Assembly: GCA_041844335.1 (NCBI GenBank)
Contig: JBGZAX010000045.1
Span: 1-32,680 of the forward strand
Origin: CAUUFM01 sp041844335
GTDB taxonomy: Bacteria; Bacillota; Clostridia; Lachnospirales; Lachnospiraceae
Length of the DNA stretch: 32,680 nucleotides
Direction of reading: 5' to 3'
Below the pieces are notes generated by a model that saw nothing but the letters and a program-made list of their open reading frames with translations, was not told the origin of the DNA and did no database searches. How positions within the stretch are numbered: position 1 is the stretch's first letter; every line of letters starts with the position of its first letter. The translations under genes were made by a program, and so were the position numbers. This document shows positions 1 through 9,469 of this stretch, piece by piece.

Positions 1-2
1 AA

Positions 3-2054
3 GGTAATTTGTCAATTAATAGTGATAATATTTTCCCGGTGATTAAAAAATGGCTCTATTCGGATCACGATATTTTTGTAAGAGAACTTGTATCCAATGC
101 CTCGGATGCTATAACAAAGCTTAAAAAGCTTTCACTTATAGGAGAATATACCTTTGATGATGATTATAAGGAAAGAATAGATATACAGGTTTGTGCGGAA
201 AACGGCACTATAAAATTTTCGGATAACGGACTTGGGCTAACAGAAGATGAGGTAGTGGAGTATATTACCCAAATAGCATTTTCAGGAGCTACAAAGTTCC
301 TTGAAAACTATAAGGATAAGGCGACTGAGGATCAGATAATAGGACATTTCGGACTTGGATTTTATTCAGCCTTTATGGTGGCTAAAAGAGTAACAATAGA
401 CACACTTTCCTATAAGGAGGGGGCAAAGGCGGTACATTGGGAGTGTGACGGAGGAATAGAGTATGAGATAGGCGAGGGCGATAAGACAACCGTAGGTACT
501 GTAATAACTCTTTTCCTGAATGACGACAGTTTGGAGTTCTCCAATGAATACAGAGTAAAAGAGGTGCTTAACAAATACTGCTCTTTTATGCCCTATGAGA
601 TATATTTTTCAAAGGAGAATGCACCTGAGGAATATGAAACGATTAAAGAAGAGGACTTAAAAGATACAGATAAGGTAATAGAAAAAATAAATGTAGAGGC
701 AAGGCTTGAAGAAAAAGAAGAAGACGGCGTAAAGAAAATGGTGGAGGTATCACCTGCAAGGGTTGATGTAAAGATAGTAAAGCGTGAGCATCCAGTAAAT
801 GATACAAAGCCTTTATTTACGCAAAGTCCGTCAGCCTGTACTGATGATGAATATAAGAGCTTTTACAGAAAGGTCTTTAACGACTATAAGGAGCCGCTGT
901 TTTGGATACACTTAAATATGGACTATCCCTTTAATATGAAAGGGATCCTTTATTTCCCGAAGATAAACAGCGAGTATGATTCAATAGAGGGAACGATCAA
1001 GCTTTATAATACTCAGGTATTTGTGGCTGATAACGTAAAAGAGGTTATTCCCGAGTTTTTGTTATTGTTAAAAGGTGTGATAGACTGTCCCGATTTGCCG
1101 CTTAATGTTTCAAGAAGTGCTCTTCAAAACGACGGTTTTGCACAGAAGATATCTGATTATATTGCGAAGAAAATAGCGGATAAATTATCCGGAATGTGTA
1201 AAACCGATAGAGAAAATTATGAAAAATATTGGGATGACATAAATCCGTTTGTAAAATACGGCTGTCTGAAGGATGAAAAATTCTGCGAAAAGATGGAACC
1301 CTATGTGTTGTTTAGGGATTTGGACAAAAAGCTTGTAAGCTTCGAAGATTTTAAGAAGACAAGTGCCGCGTCGCAGGGAATTGATTTAAGTGAAGAGTCT
1401 GAAAATAAAGAAAATTCCGACGCTGAAGATAACAAGGAAGAGAAAAAAAGAGTTATTATCTATTATGTAAATGATGAGGTTCAGCAATCCGGCTATATTA
1501 ATATGTTTAAGCAGGAGAGTATCCCTGCTATTATACTTGACAGGAATATAGATACACCCTATATAACCCTTATTGAACAAAAGAATGACGATATATCATT
1601 CAGAAGAGTTGATTCGGATATCACCGACAAGGCAAGGTCAGATGAAAAGGTGGAAAATCGTGAAGAATTAAATAAAAAGCTCTCTGAATTATTTAAAGAG
1701 GAATTGGATAAAAAAGAACTGAACGTAGTTCTTGACAGCTTAAAAGACAGCAATGTTTCCGCTATTATGACTATTTCGGAAGAGGGCAGAAGACTTGCCG
1801 AGATGATGAAGGCTTATAATATGTCAGGAGGTCTTAATTCACCATTTGCTGCAAACGATGAAACATTGGTATTAAATGCTAATAATTCTTTAGTAAAATT
1901 TTTACTTGAAAATGATAAAAATGACAACACAAAGCTTATTTGTGAGCAGCTGTATGATCTTGCACTTTTAAGCTGTAAGGGTTTAACAGCTGATAAGATG
2001 TCCGGCTTTGTTGCAAGAAGTAATAGGATTATGGAGCTGATAATTAATAAATAG
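3..2054 (+). CDS. htpG: Chaperone protein HtpG (Hsp90 family), 5' end cut by window edge
   Basis: Bacterial Hsp90, a cytosolic ATP-dependent dimeric chaperone. The N-terminal GHKL ATPase fold is clear: ELVSNASDA (helix with the catalytic Glu and the ATP-binding Asn/Asp) near residue 26, DNGLGL near residue 75 and the lid GHFGLGF near residue 113 (numbered from the codon at 9). A middle domain with the conserved PLNVSR segment and a C-terminal dimerisation domain follow. An acidic, lysine-rich stretch around 1390-1450 looks like a flexible linker. The TTG at 9-11 is unlikely to be the start: the frame stays open to the window edge and the preceding codons read Gly-Asn-Leu, matching the usual GNLSINSDN-type beginning, so only a few N-terminal codons are missing. 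It is followed after 19 bases by the Asp23-family gene and is probably co-transcribed with it. Confidence 0.97.
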   Translation, partial: GNLSINSDNIFPVIKKWLYSDHDIFVRELVSNASDAITKLKKLSLIGEYTFDDDYKERIDIQVCAENGTIKFSDNGLGLTEDEVVEYITQIAFSGATKFLENYKDKATEDQIIGHFGLGFYSAFMVAKRVTIDTLSYKEGAKAVHWECDGGIEYEIGEGDKTTVGTVITLFLNDDSLEFSNEYRVKEVLNKYCSFMPYEIYFSKENAPEEYETIKEEDLKDTDKVIEKINVEARLEEKEEDGVKKMVEVSPARVDVKIVKREHPVNDTKPLFTQSPSACTDDEYKSFYRKVFNDYKEPLFWIHLNMDYPFNMKGILYFPKINSEYDSIEGTIKLYNTQVFVADNVKEVIPEFLLLLKGVIDCPDLPLNVSRSALQNDGFAQKISDYIAKKIADKLSGMCKTDRENYEKYWDDINPFVKYGCLKDEKFCEKMEPYVLFRDLDKKLVSFEDFKKTSAASQGIDLSEESENKENSDAEDNKEEKKRVIIYYVNDEVQQSGYINMFKQESIPAIILDRNIDTPYITLIEQKNDDISFRRVDSDITDKARSDEKVENREELNKKLSELFKEELDKKELNVVLDSLKDSNVSAIMTISEEGRRLAEMMKAYNMSGGLNSPFAANDETLVLNANNSLVKFLLENDKNDNTKLICEQLYDLALLSCKGLTADKMSGFVARSNRIMELIINK

Positions 2055-2073
2055 AAGTGCAGGAGGTAGTTAT

Positions 2074-2427
2074 ATGAAACGGGAACAAAGCAAAGATAAT
2101 TTGACAATTAGCAATGCAGTTATCGCCTCTTACGCCGGAAATGTGGCTGTAAAATGTTTCGGTATTATAAAGATGTCTGTAGCCTCCGTATCGGACGGCA
2201 TAGGCAGAATTTTGAGAAAAGATAAGCTTAGAAACGGGATTTCGGTGCGTAATTTATCGAACGGCAGACTGGAGCTTGATTTTCACGTAGTGGTATCTTA
2301 TGGTGTAAATGTCAAGACTGTACTTGAAAATCTTACCACTGATGTAAAATATGAGGTTGAAAAGTATGTCGGAAAAGAGATAGAAAAAATCAACCTTTAT
2401 GTGGAAGATGTTTATAGAATAGATTAG
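2074..2427 (+). CDS. Asp23/Gls24 family envelope stress protein (YloU-like)
   Basis: A 117-residue protein of the Asp23/Gls24 (DUF322) family, the alkaline-shock-type proteins found near the cell envelope of Gram-positive bacteria. The family pattern is visible: an N-terminal segment with ISNAVIASYAGNVAVKCFGI, a middle GRLELDFHVVVSYGVN strand pair and a C-terminal VEKYVGKEIEKINLYVEDV helix and strand. A strong SD (AGGAGG, 2061-2066) lies 7 bases before the ATG. Its position directly before fakA and recG matches the yloU-yloV(fakA)-recG order of Bacillus and many Clostridia, which supports the YloU assignment. The biochemical role of this family is not settled. Confidence 0.93.
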   Translation: MKREQSKDNLTISNAVIASYAGNVAVKCFGIIKMSVASVSDGIGRILRKDKLRNGISVRNLSNGRLELDFHVVVSYGVNVKTVLENLTTDVKYEVEKYVGKEIEKINLYVEDVYRID

Positions 2428-2443
2428 GAGGATAGTCTATATT

Positions 2444-4159
2444 ATGGTAGAATATCTTGATTCTAAGCAGTTCAAGGAAATGTTTCTGTCCGGAGCTGCC
2501 GCGATAAATGAGAATAAAGATTTAATTAATGAGCTTAATGTGTTTCCTGTGCCTGACGGAGATACGGGTACTAATATGAGTATGACTATTATGTCTGCAG
2601 CGTTGGAGGTAACTGCTCTTAATGATACTGACTTTAAGACATTGGCAGAGGCTATGGCAACAGGCTCGCTGAAAGGAGCAAGAGGTAACTCCGGAGTAAT
2701 TTTATCGCAGATATTAAGAGGTATGTCTAATGTGATAAAGCATGAGAGAAAGATGGACACAAGGATACTGGCGGAGGCTCTTAAGAGGGGCTCCGATACC
2801 GCATATAAGGCGGTTATGAGACCGAAAGAGGGTACTATACTTACGGTAATAAAAGAGGCTTCCGCTTTTGCCGTTGAAAATGCCGAATTTATTAAGGATA
2901 TGGATGAATTTTTGGAGGCTGTATTGAAAAGTGCCAAGGAGGCTCTTAATAAGACTCCTGATTTGTTACCTATATTAAAACAGGCCGGTGTGGTGGATTC
3001 CGGAGGAACGGGGCTTGTGAGTTTCTTAAACGGAATGCTGTTGGGTCTTAGAGGGGAGGAAATAAAACTTGATTTATCGGCTTATTCCGCTAAGCAGACT
3101 CCTAATATGAGGATAGATAATGTTTCGGATAATATAGAATTCGCTTACTGTACCGAGATGATAGTTTTGTTAAAAGAAAAGGTGGCATCTCCTCGTTTAA
3201 ATGATTTTAGAGAGTATTTAGAAACCTTGGGAGATTCTTTGGTATTTGTGCCGGATACCTCTTTTATAAAGCTTCACGTGCATACAAACAATCCTGATAA
3301 AGTGATATCGAGAGCCTTAACTTTCGGAGAACTTACCGACATCAAGATAGATAATATGAAAGAGGAACACAGAGAAATCCTATTTAAAAAAGGCGACAAC
3401 GGGGTTTATGTGGAAAAAGTTGAGGCGAAACATTCTAACGGTTCGGAAGAATTAAATATCGATATGAATCAAAAAGAAAAGGATGTAAAACGAAAAAGGA
3501 TAGGATTTATATCGGTTTCGGCAGGAACGGGATTTTCCGCACTTTTTAAAGATCTCAGCTGTGATGAGATAATTGAGGGCGGACAGACTATGAATCCGAG
3601 TACAGAGGACATTCTTGAAAGGATAGACAGGATAAACGCTGAAAATATTTTTGTTTTTCCGAATAATAAAAATATAATCCTGGCTTGTAATCAGGCAAGA
3701 GATCTGTGCAATGATAAGAAAATTACGGTCATTCCAAGTACAACACTGCCTCAGGGCATAGCGGCTATGATGTGTTATATGGGGGATGATTTGCAGGATA
3801 TTGACACCTTAAGAAATGATATGTATGAGGCACTTAAAAGAATAAAGAGCTACAGTCTTACTTATGCTGTGAGAGATACTGACATTGATAATATAGAGAT
3901 TAAAAAGGGCGATATTATGGTGATTGGGGATAATGGAATAGTTTCCGCAAATCCCAGCATTATAAGTGCTATGGGAAAACTTCTTCAGGATGCCGTTGAT
4001 GAATTAAGCAGCTTTGTTTCAATCTATAGAGGCAGAGATGTTGATGACTCTATGGATATGGCTATTGTGGATTTTGTAAAAAGCAATTACCCCGATATTG
4101 AAATAGATTTTTACTTTGGAGGACAGCCTGTCTATTACTATGTGGTTTCAGTGGAGTGA
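2444..4159 (+). CDS. fakA: Fatty acid kinase catalytic subunit FakA (DAK2 domain, YloV)
   Basis: FakA phosphorylates fatty acids bound to a FakB (DegV-family) carrier, giving acyl-phosphate for PlsX/PlsY phospholipid synthesis. The N-terminal DAK2 kinase domain carries the ATP/Mg motif PVPDGDTGTN, with the Asp pair at residues 38 and 40, followed by LKGARGNSGVILSQ near residue 75 and DSGGTGL near residue 186. The C-terminal half (from about residue 345, KRIGFISVSAGTGF) matches the DAK-phosphatase-like/FakA C-terminal domain. At 571 residues it has normal family length. SD AGGAGG (2426-2431) overlaps the end of the upstream gene. No fakB gene is in the window, so its carrier must be encoded elsewhere. 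PlsY, the final consumer of acyl-phosphate, is encoded at 9470. Confidence 0.93.
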   Translation: MVEYLDSKQFKEMFLSGAAAINENKDLINELNVFPVPDGDTGTNMSMTIMSAALEVTALNDTDFKTLAEAMATGSLKGARGNSGVILSQILRGMSNVIKHERKMDTRILAEALKRGSDTAYKAVMRPKEGTILTVIKEASAFAVENAEFIKDMDEFLEAVLKSAKEALNKTPDLLPILKQAGVVDSGGTGLVSFLNGMLLGLRGEEIKLDLSAYSAKQTPNMRIDNVSDNIEFAYCTEMIVLLKEKVASPRLNDFREYLETLGDSLVFVPDTSFIKLHVHTNNPDKVISRALTFGELTDIKIDNMKEEHREILFKKGDNGVYVEKVEAKHSNGSEELNIDMNQKEKDVKRKRIGFISVSAGTGFSALFKDLSCDEIIEGGQTMNPSTEDILERIDRINAENIFVFPNNKNIILACNQARDLCNDKKITVIPSTTLPQGIAAMMCYMGDDLQDIDTLRNDMYEALKRIKSYSLTYAVRDTDIDNIEIKKGDIMVIGDNGIVSANPSIISAMGKLLQDAVDELSSFVSIYRGRDVDDSMDMAIVDFVKSNYPDIEIDFYFGGQPVYYYVVSVE

Positions 4160-4165
4160 TAATCT

Positions 4166-6205
4166 ATGCTGCTAAGTGACGATATTATAAATGTGAAGGG
4201 GATTGGGCCTAAGAGTCAATCCCTTTTTTATTCCTTAGGCATTAGAACCGTGAGAGATTTGCTGTTTCATTTCCCGAGAGGTTATGTGAGTATGGGGGAG
4301 CTTCAAGATGTGGACAGCATAAGAGTTGATGATGTAAATGCCGTATACGGGCAAATAAAAAGGATAGAGCTTTTGAGGATAAGGAAAAATCAGAGTATCG
4401 TAAATGCCTATGTGTCTGATAAAAATGATCGGATCTTTATTTGCAGCTTTTTTAATATGCCATATTTGAAAAACACTCTGCCCTTGTATGAACATAGGAT
4501 TTTTTATGGAAGAGTAACAATAAAGGCTGACAGGGTTTATATGCAGCATCCTGAAATTTTTACTATAGAAAAATACGAAAATGTAAAGGACAATTTAAGA
4601 GTTTTTTATCCCTTGGGTAAGGGAATAAATAATAAGACAATTGAAAAGGCGATATCCGATGTACTTGATAATATCGATTTGAATGAGGAGTTTACCGAGT
4701 TTTTGACTGAGGATATAAAATCGGTTAACGGATTTTGTGACAGAAGTAACGCTGTTTATATGATACACAGAGCTAAGAATTTAGCTGAGATCGAGGCTGC
4801 AAAAAGGAGAATTATCTTTGATGAATTTTTTATTTTTTTGGTTAATCTGAGTAAGCTTAAAAAGGGCAGGCACAAAAATATAAATGAGAAGAAATTTACA
4901 AAAAATGAATTTACAAAAAGGGTAATTGAAAATTTGGAATTTTCGCTGACCGGAGCTCAAAAAAGGGTCTTAGATGAGATAAATGCGGATGTCAACAGTA
5001 GAAATTCGATGAACCGGCTTGTTCAAGGAGATGTCGGAAGCGGAAAGACTATTGTAGCTGTTTTGGCTATAATTAAGGCATTTGAAAACGGCTTTCAGTC
5101 AGCCCTTATGGCTCCAACAGAGGTGTTGGCTATACAGCATTATGAGTATATGCTTGACTTAATAGAAAAAAATAAAATGAATATGAGGGTGGCTCTAATT
5201 ACAGGCTCTACTAAAAAGGGTGAAAAAAATAAAATAAATCAAGGCTTAAGGGAGGGAACTATTGATGTAGCTATAGGAACACACGCTTTAATTCAGGACA
5301 GTGTGGAATTTCATAATTTAGGTCTTGTTGTTACAGATGAACAGCATAGATTCGGGGTTAATCAAAGACTTAAGCTTGTATCTAAAGACAAGCAGCTGCA
5401 TATTCTTGTTATGAGTGCCACTCCGATACCGAGAACGCTTGCCATTATTCTCTACGGGGAGCTTGATGTTTCTATAATTGACGAATTGCCGAAAAACAGG
5501 AGAGCGGTTAAAAATGCCGTTATTTTTGAGGAACATAGAACCGATGCCTACAAGCTTATTATAAAGGAGATAAGAAACGGGCATCAGGCATACATTATAT
5601 GTCCTATGATAAATGCCAATGATGAGATAAACTTAAAGAATGTTATCGAATATGTGGAAGGGCTTGAAAGGTTTTTTCCTAAAGATATAAGAATGGCGGG
5701 AATTCACGGACAGCTGTCCAATAAAGAAAAAAATCAGATAATGGAAGATTTTAAAAATCAAAAGCTTGATTTGATTGTGTCCACTACGGTAATTGAAGTA
5801 GGTGTAAATGTGCCGAATGCGACAGTTATTATGATTGAAGATGCGGACAGGTTCGGGCTTGCACAGCTGCATCAGCTAAGAGGAAGGGTAGGCAGAGGAG
5901 CATTTCAGTCCTATGCTATGTTTATGACCTCCAACAGGTCGGATAAGGTGCTTGAAAGACTTTCCGTATTAAAAAATTCCAATGACGGATTTTTTATTGC
6001 CGGAGAAGATTTGAGATTAAGGGGTCCCGGAGAAATTTTCGGGCAAAGACAGAGCGGTAGTACCAATTTTCATATGGCTGACCTTTATGCACACGCCGAT
6101 TTGCTGAAACTTGCAAGTGATCTGGTGTCAACAGCTTTAAAGAATGAGGAATATATGAGATTTTTGTATACAATTTTTGAAGCTTCGGAGGATACCGTTA
6201 TATAA
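4166..6205 (+). CDS. recG: ATP-dependent DNA helicase RecG
   Basis: RecG remodels stalled replication forks and branch-migrates Holliday junctions. The N-terminal wedge/OB region begins with a helix-hairpin-like segment (VKGIGPKSQSLFYSLGI, residues 10-26). The superfamily 2 helicase core has Walker A GDVGSGKT at residues 288-295, DEQH at 391-394, SATPIPRT soon after, and motif V/VI with TTVIEVGVNVPNA and QLRGRVGRG. The 679-residue length is typical. The ATG follows the fakA stop by 6 bases, so the genes are translationally close. Downstream, 6206-6277 is AT-rich with no convincing terminator hairpin. Confidence 0.97.
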   Translation: MLLSDDIINVKGIGPKSQSLFYSLGIRTVRDLLFHFPRGYVSMGELQDVDSIRVDDVNAVYGQIKRIELLRIRKNQSIVNAYVSDKNDRIFICSFFNMPYLKNTLPLYEHRIFYGRVTIKADRVYMQHPEIFTIEKYENVKDNLRVFYPLGKGINNKTIEKAISDVLDNIDLNEEFTEFLTEDIKSVNGFCDRSNAVYMIHRAKNLAEIEAAKRRIIFDEFFIFLVNLSKLKKGRHKNINEKKFTKNEFTKRVIENLEFSLTGAQKRVLDEINADVNSRNSMNRLVQGDVGSGKTIVAVLAIIKAFENGFQSALMAPTEVLAIQHYEYMLDLIEKNKMNMRVALITGSTKKGEKNKINQGLREGTIDVAIGTHALIQDSVEFHNLGLVVTDEQHRFGVNQRLKLVSKDKQLHILVMSATPIPRTLAIILYGELDVSIIDELPKNRRAVKNAVIFEEHRTDAYKLIIKEIRNGHQAYIICPMINANDEINLKNVIEYVEGLERFFPKDIRMAGIHGQLSNKEKNQIMEDFKNQKLDLIVSTTVIEVGVNVPNATVIMIEDADRFGLAQLHQLRGRVGRGAFQSYAMFMTSNRSDKVLERLSVLKNSNDGFFIAGEDLRLRGPGEIFGQRQSGSTNFHMADLYAHADLLKLASDLVSTALKNEEYMRFLYTIFEASEDTVI

Positions 6206-6277
6206 AAGACCTTTTTATATTCATATTTATTATTAAAAATATTTTTTAAAATTCAAAAAATAAATTTGGAGATGTGT

Positions 6278-7147
6278 ATGAGTAACAAATTAAAGACTAA
6301 TTTACTGGCTGTCGGAACGATAACTATATGGGCAAGTGCTTTTCCACTTTCAAAGGTGGCGATGAAACACTTTTCTCCATATTCCCTTGGAGCTTTAAGG
6401 GTCTGTATTGCAGCCTTTACGCTACTTATTATCGGCTTGATTAAAGGAATAAAACTGCCTAAGAAAAATGATTTGTTATTTATAATATTGGCGGGAGCAT
6501 GCGGATTCGGACTTTATTTATTGTCTTTCAATAAGGGTATCAGAACAATTTCTTCCGCATCATCGAGCATCATAATAGCTATGACTCCTATTATGACGGC
6601 AGCACAGGCATCATACTTTTATAATGAAAGGATAAATAAAATCGGTTGGATGTCAATGATTACCGCATTTACGGGAGTTCTCATAATGATGCTGTGGGAC
6701 GGGATTTTATCAATAAATGTCGGTATGATTTGGACGTTTATAGCCGCATTTTTATTCAGTATTTATAATATGATGAACAGAAGACTGTCAAAGGACGGAT
6801 ATAAGGGGATTGAGATTGTCACCTACAGTATGATAGTATCGGTGTTTATAATGTCGCCGTTTGTAGGAATCGGAATAAAGGAGATTATGACAGCGGATAC
6901 AAAAAATATAGCTGTGCTGTTGGTGCTTGGAGTGATTTGCAGTGCTTTTGCTTATTATCTGTGGAGCCTTGCCATATCCATAGCGTCTAAAACGACCGAA
7001 GTCACTAATTACAGTTTTTTTACACCTTTTTTAGCCGTTCTTTTTGATGCTCTTATAGTCGGTGACGGACTTAATTTAGGTACCATGATAGGCGGAGCAG
7101 TAATTATTATAAGTATAGCCGTATTTAATTTGAAAGGAAAATGTTAG
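6278..7147 (+). CDS. EamA/DMT-superfamily transporter, substrate unknown
   Basis: A roughly 290-residue integral membrane protein with about ten hydrophobic segments in two homologous halves, as in the EamA (DUF6) drug/metabolite transporter family. The first helix carries the usual GTITIWASAFPLSK pattern, and the second half begins near NVGMIWTFIAAFLFSIYNMMNRR. I chose the ATG at 6278 (MSNKLK), which has GGAG at 6268-6271 with 6 bases between; a TTG at 6266 in the same frame is not needed. Family members export amino acids, nucleotide metabolites or drugs, and substrate cannot be read from sequence. The stop lies 11 bases before the radical SAM start, so the two are probably one transcript. 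Confidence 0.9.
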   Translation: MSNKLKTNLLAVGTITIWASAFPLSKVAMKHFSPYSLGALRVCIAAFTLLIIGLIKGIKLPKKNDLLFIILAGACGFGLYLLSFNKGIRTISSASSSIIIAMTPIMTAAQASYFYNERINKIGWMSMITAFTGVLIMMLWDGILSINVGMIWTFIAAFLFSIYNMMNRRLSKDGYKGIEIVTYSMIVSVFIMSPFVGIGIKEIMTADTKNIAVLLVLGVICSAFAYYLWSLAISIASKTTEVTNYSFFTPFLAVLFDALIVGDGLNLGTMIGGAVIIISIAVFNLKGKC

Positions 7148-7158
7148 GAGAGATTATT

Positions 7159-8049
7159 ATGAGATATGAAGGAAAGGTTTATAGACCGCCCAGCGAGGCT
7201 TACAGCTTAATCATTCAGGCGACCATAGGGTGTTCGCAAAATACATGCACCTTTTGCGATATGTACAGGGAAGAGAAGTTCAGAATGAGAAAGCTTGAGG
7301 ATATTAAGAGAGATTTGAAAGAGGCTCATCATTATTACGGAGAGATAGATAAAATATTTCTTGCTGATGGAGATGCTTTAATTATGCCGTTTAATATGTT
7401 GGCGGAAATCCTTGATTATATTAATTATCTGTTTCCTAATCTTGACAGGGTGGGGATCTATGCCTCCCCGAAGTCTATTTTATTAAAGAGTGTAGATGAA
7501 TTAAGAGTTCTTTTTGAAAAAAAACTTAAAATAGCGTATTTAGGAGTGGAAAGCGGCAGTGATATCGTGCTTAAAAACATAAAAAAAAGGGCAAGTGCGA
7601 ATGAAATTATTGAGGCGGGATGTAAGATAAGACAATCAGGAATTAAGCTTTCGACTACTCTTATTATGGGACTTGGCGGTGTTAAAAACAGCAAGGAGCA
7701 TGTGGAAGGCTCTATCAGAGTGTTAAACGCTGTAAATCCGGATTATTTAGGGCTTATGACCCTTTCAATACAAAGGGGCACGGAAATCTATGAGGAGGCT
7801 ATAAGAGGAGATTTTGAGGAGCTTACCGCTGAAGAGATAGTATTTGAAACGAAAAGCTTAATTGAGGGTCTTCAGCTTCATGACAGTGTTGTAAGAAGTA
7901 ACCACGTTTCAAACTATGTTCATGTAAGGGGAGTTCTTAATAAGGATAAAGAAACAGTACTGGCACAGCTTAATAAAGCTTTAAATAGTATGGATCTTGA
8001 AAAGAAGAAGAGAATAAGAGATGAGTACCTGAAGTATGGAGGGTTATAA
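7159..8049 (+). CDS. Radical SAM protein of unknown substrate (COG1032-like)
   Basis: A 296-residue radical S-adenosylmethionine enzyme. The iron-sulfur cluster motif is GCSQNTCTFCDMY, i.e. Cys-x4-Cys-x2-Cys instead of the commonest x3/x2 spacing. The aromatic/Met residues after the last Cys fit a SAM-binding [4Fe-4S] site. YLGVESGSD is the usual strand-4 ExESG-like motif. No B12-binding or TRAM domain is visible, so MiaB/RimO-type function is unlikely. The start at 7159 follows AGGAG at 7146-7150; the upstream in-frame ATG at 7141 overlaps the EamA gene and has no better SD. Function is unassigned. No precursor peptide or obvious substrate gene lies next to it. Confidence 0.87.
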   Translation: MRYEGKVYRPPSEAYSLIIQATIGCSQNTCTFCDMYREEKFRMRKLEDIKRDLKEAHHYYGEIDKIFLADGDALIMPFNMLAEILDYINYLFPNLDRVGIYASPKSILLKSVDELRVLFEKKLKIAYLGVESGSDIVLKNIKKRASANEIIEAGCKIRQSGIKLSTTLIMGLGGVKNSKEHVEGSIRVLNAVNPDYLGLMTLSIQRGTEIYEEAIRGDFEELTAEEIVFETKSLIEGLQLHDSVVRSNHVSNYVHVRGVLNKDKETVLAQLNKALNSMDLEKKKRIRDEYLKYGGL

Positions 8050-8073
8050 AATAAACTTTTAATTTTATCTTCA

Positions 8074-8102
8074 TTGACATAAATCGGTATTGCTTTTATA
8101 AT
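8074..8102 (+). promoter_or_regulatory. Vegetative (sigma-A type) promoter upstream of der
   Basis: A -35 box TTGACA (8074-8079) and a -10 box TATAAT (8097-8102) are both exact consensus and separated by exactly 17 bases. It lies 38 bases before the der ATG and outside any gene, so it probably drives the der-plsY-gpsA and downstream run. Confidence 0.85.
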
Positions 8103-8139
8103 ATAAGGATAATATCTAAAAGAATAGGAATTTTGACAT

Positions 8140-9468
8140 ATGAGTAAAAAAGTGGTAGCTATTGTCGGTAGACCCAATGTCGGCAAATCGACTTTGTTTA
8201 ATGCCCTTATCGGCAGTAACGTAGCCATAGTAAAGGATACTCCGGGAGTTACAAGGGATAGAATTTACGGTGAGATAGACTGGGCGGGACGAGAGCTTGT
8301 CTTAATCGATACAGGCGGTATTGAGCCTAAAACTGATGACTATATGCTGCAAAGAATGAGAGAGCAGGCTTTGGCGGCAATAGAGCTTTCTGATGTCATA
8401 CTGTTTATTACCGACGTCAGGCAGGGCGTTGTGGATACGGATTTTAGAGTAGCGGATATTATTAGAAAATCGAATAAAAAGGTCGTTCTTGTGGTAAATA
8501 AGGTAGACAGCTTTGAGAAGTATATGCCGGATGTGTATGAGTTTTATAATCTCGGAATAGGGGAGCCGTACCCCGTGTCATCAAGGGGAAAGCTCGGACT
8601 TGGAGATATGCTTGACAAGGTGGTTGAAGATATGCCGCTTTTAGACAATGATGAGAATTCGGAAGACGAAATACCTAAAATTGCAGTAATCGGAAAACCT
8701 AATGTAGGTAAGTCCTCACTTATTAACCTTTTGCTTAATGAAGAAAGGCTTATTGTATCCGATATTGCCGGAACCACAAGAGATGCAATAGACTCTTCGG
8801 TCAGATATGATAAAAAAGAGTATTTATTTATAGATACGGCAGGACTTAGAAGAAAAAGCAAGGTAAAGGATGATATAGAGCGTTATAGTAATTTTAGAAC
8901 TGTAGCATCGGTAAAAAGAAGTGATGTGGCTGTTTTACTTATTGATGCGACCGAGGGAATTACCGAGCAGGATGCCAAGATTGCAGGAATAGTGCATGAG
9001 GATGGGAAAGGTCTTATAGTGGCGGTAAATAAGTGGGATGCCGTCGAAAAGGATAACAGCTCCGTGAACAAATTTACAAAAGATATAGAAAGGGTATTAT
9101 CCTTTGCACCATATGCCGTGGTTTTATTTATTTCCGTAAAGACAGGTCAGAGAGTTACAAAGCTCTTCAGCCTTATAGATACGGTGCTTGACAATTGCAA
9201 GATGAGAGTACCTACAGGTGTCTTAAACGAGGTTTTATCGGATGCCGTAGCGGCGGTGGAGCCGCCGCACGATAAGGGTAGAGCACTTAGAATTTATTAT
9301 ATGACACAGGTGGCGATTTCTCCTCCTACTTTCGTGGTTTTTGTAAACGACAAGGAGCTTATGCATTTTTCTTACGAGAGGTATTTGGAAAACAGGCTAA
9401 GAGATGCCTTTTCTTTCAAGGGAACATCTATCAGGATAATTACTAGATCCAAAAAGGAGGAGAATTAA
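8140..9468 (+). CDS. der: Ribosome biogenesis GTPase Der (EngA)
   Basis: Der is a double GTPase essential for 50S subunit assembly. Two consecutive G domains are seen. The first has P-loop GRPNVGKST at residues 10-18, DTPGVTRDR and NKVD. The second has GKPNVGKSS at 185-193, SDIAGTTRDAIDS, DTAGLRRK and NKWD. A C-terminal KH-like domain ends in basic residues (TSIRIITRSKKEEN). The 442-residue length is standard. It stands first after a perfect-consensus promoter. An SD-like AGGA (8126-8129) precedes the ATG by 10 bases. The plsY GTG begins one base after the der stop. Confidence 0.98.
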   Translation: MSKKVVAIVGRPNVGKSTLFNALIGSNVAIVKDTPGVTRDRIYGEIDWAGRELVLIDTGGIEPKTDDYMLQRMREQALAAIELSDVILFITDVRQGVVDTDFRVADIIRKSNKKVVLVVNKVDSFEKYMPDVYEFYNLGIGEPYPVSSRGKLGLGDMLDKVVEDMPLLDNDENSEDEIPKIAVIGKPNVGKSSLINLLLNEERLIVSDIAGTTRDAIDSSVRYDKKEYLFIDTAGLRRKSKVKDDIERYSNFRTVASVKRSDVAVLLIDATEGITEQDAKIAGIVHEDGKGLIVAVNKWDAVEKDNSSVNKFTKDIERVLSFAPYAVVLFISVKTGQRVTKLFSLIDTVLDNCKMRVPTGVLNEVLSDAVAAVEPPHDKGRALRIYYMTQVAISPPTFVVFVNDKELMHFSYERYLENRLRDAFSFKGTSIRIITRSKKEEN

Positions 9469-9469
9469 G

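Noticed and set aside
9..11. TTG as the htpG start codon
   Set aside because: The frame is open upstream and the preceding codons fit the conserved HtpG N-terminus (Gly-Asn-Leu-Ser-Ile-Asn); the true start lies left of the window.
2437..2937. 166-codon minus-strand frame over fakA
   Set aside because: Antisense to the well supported fakA DAK2 domain, with no SD and no recognisable protein.
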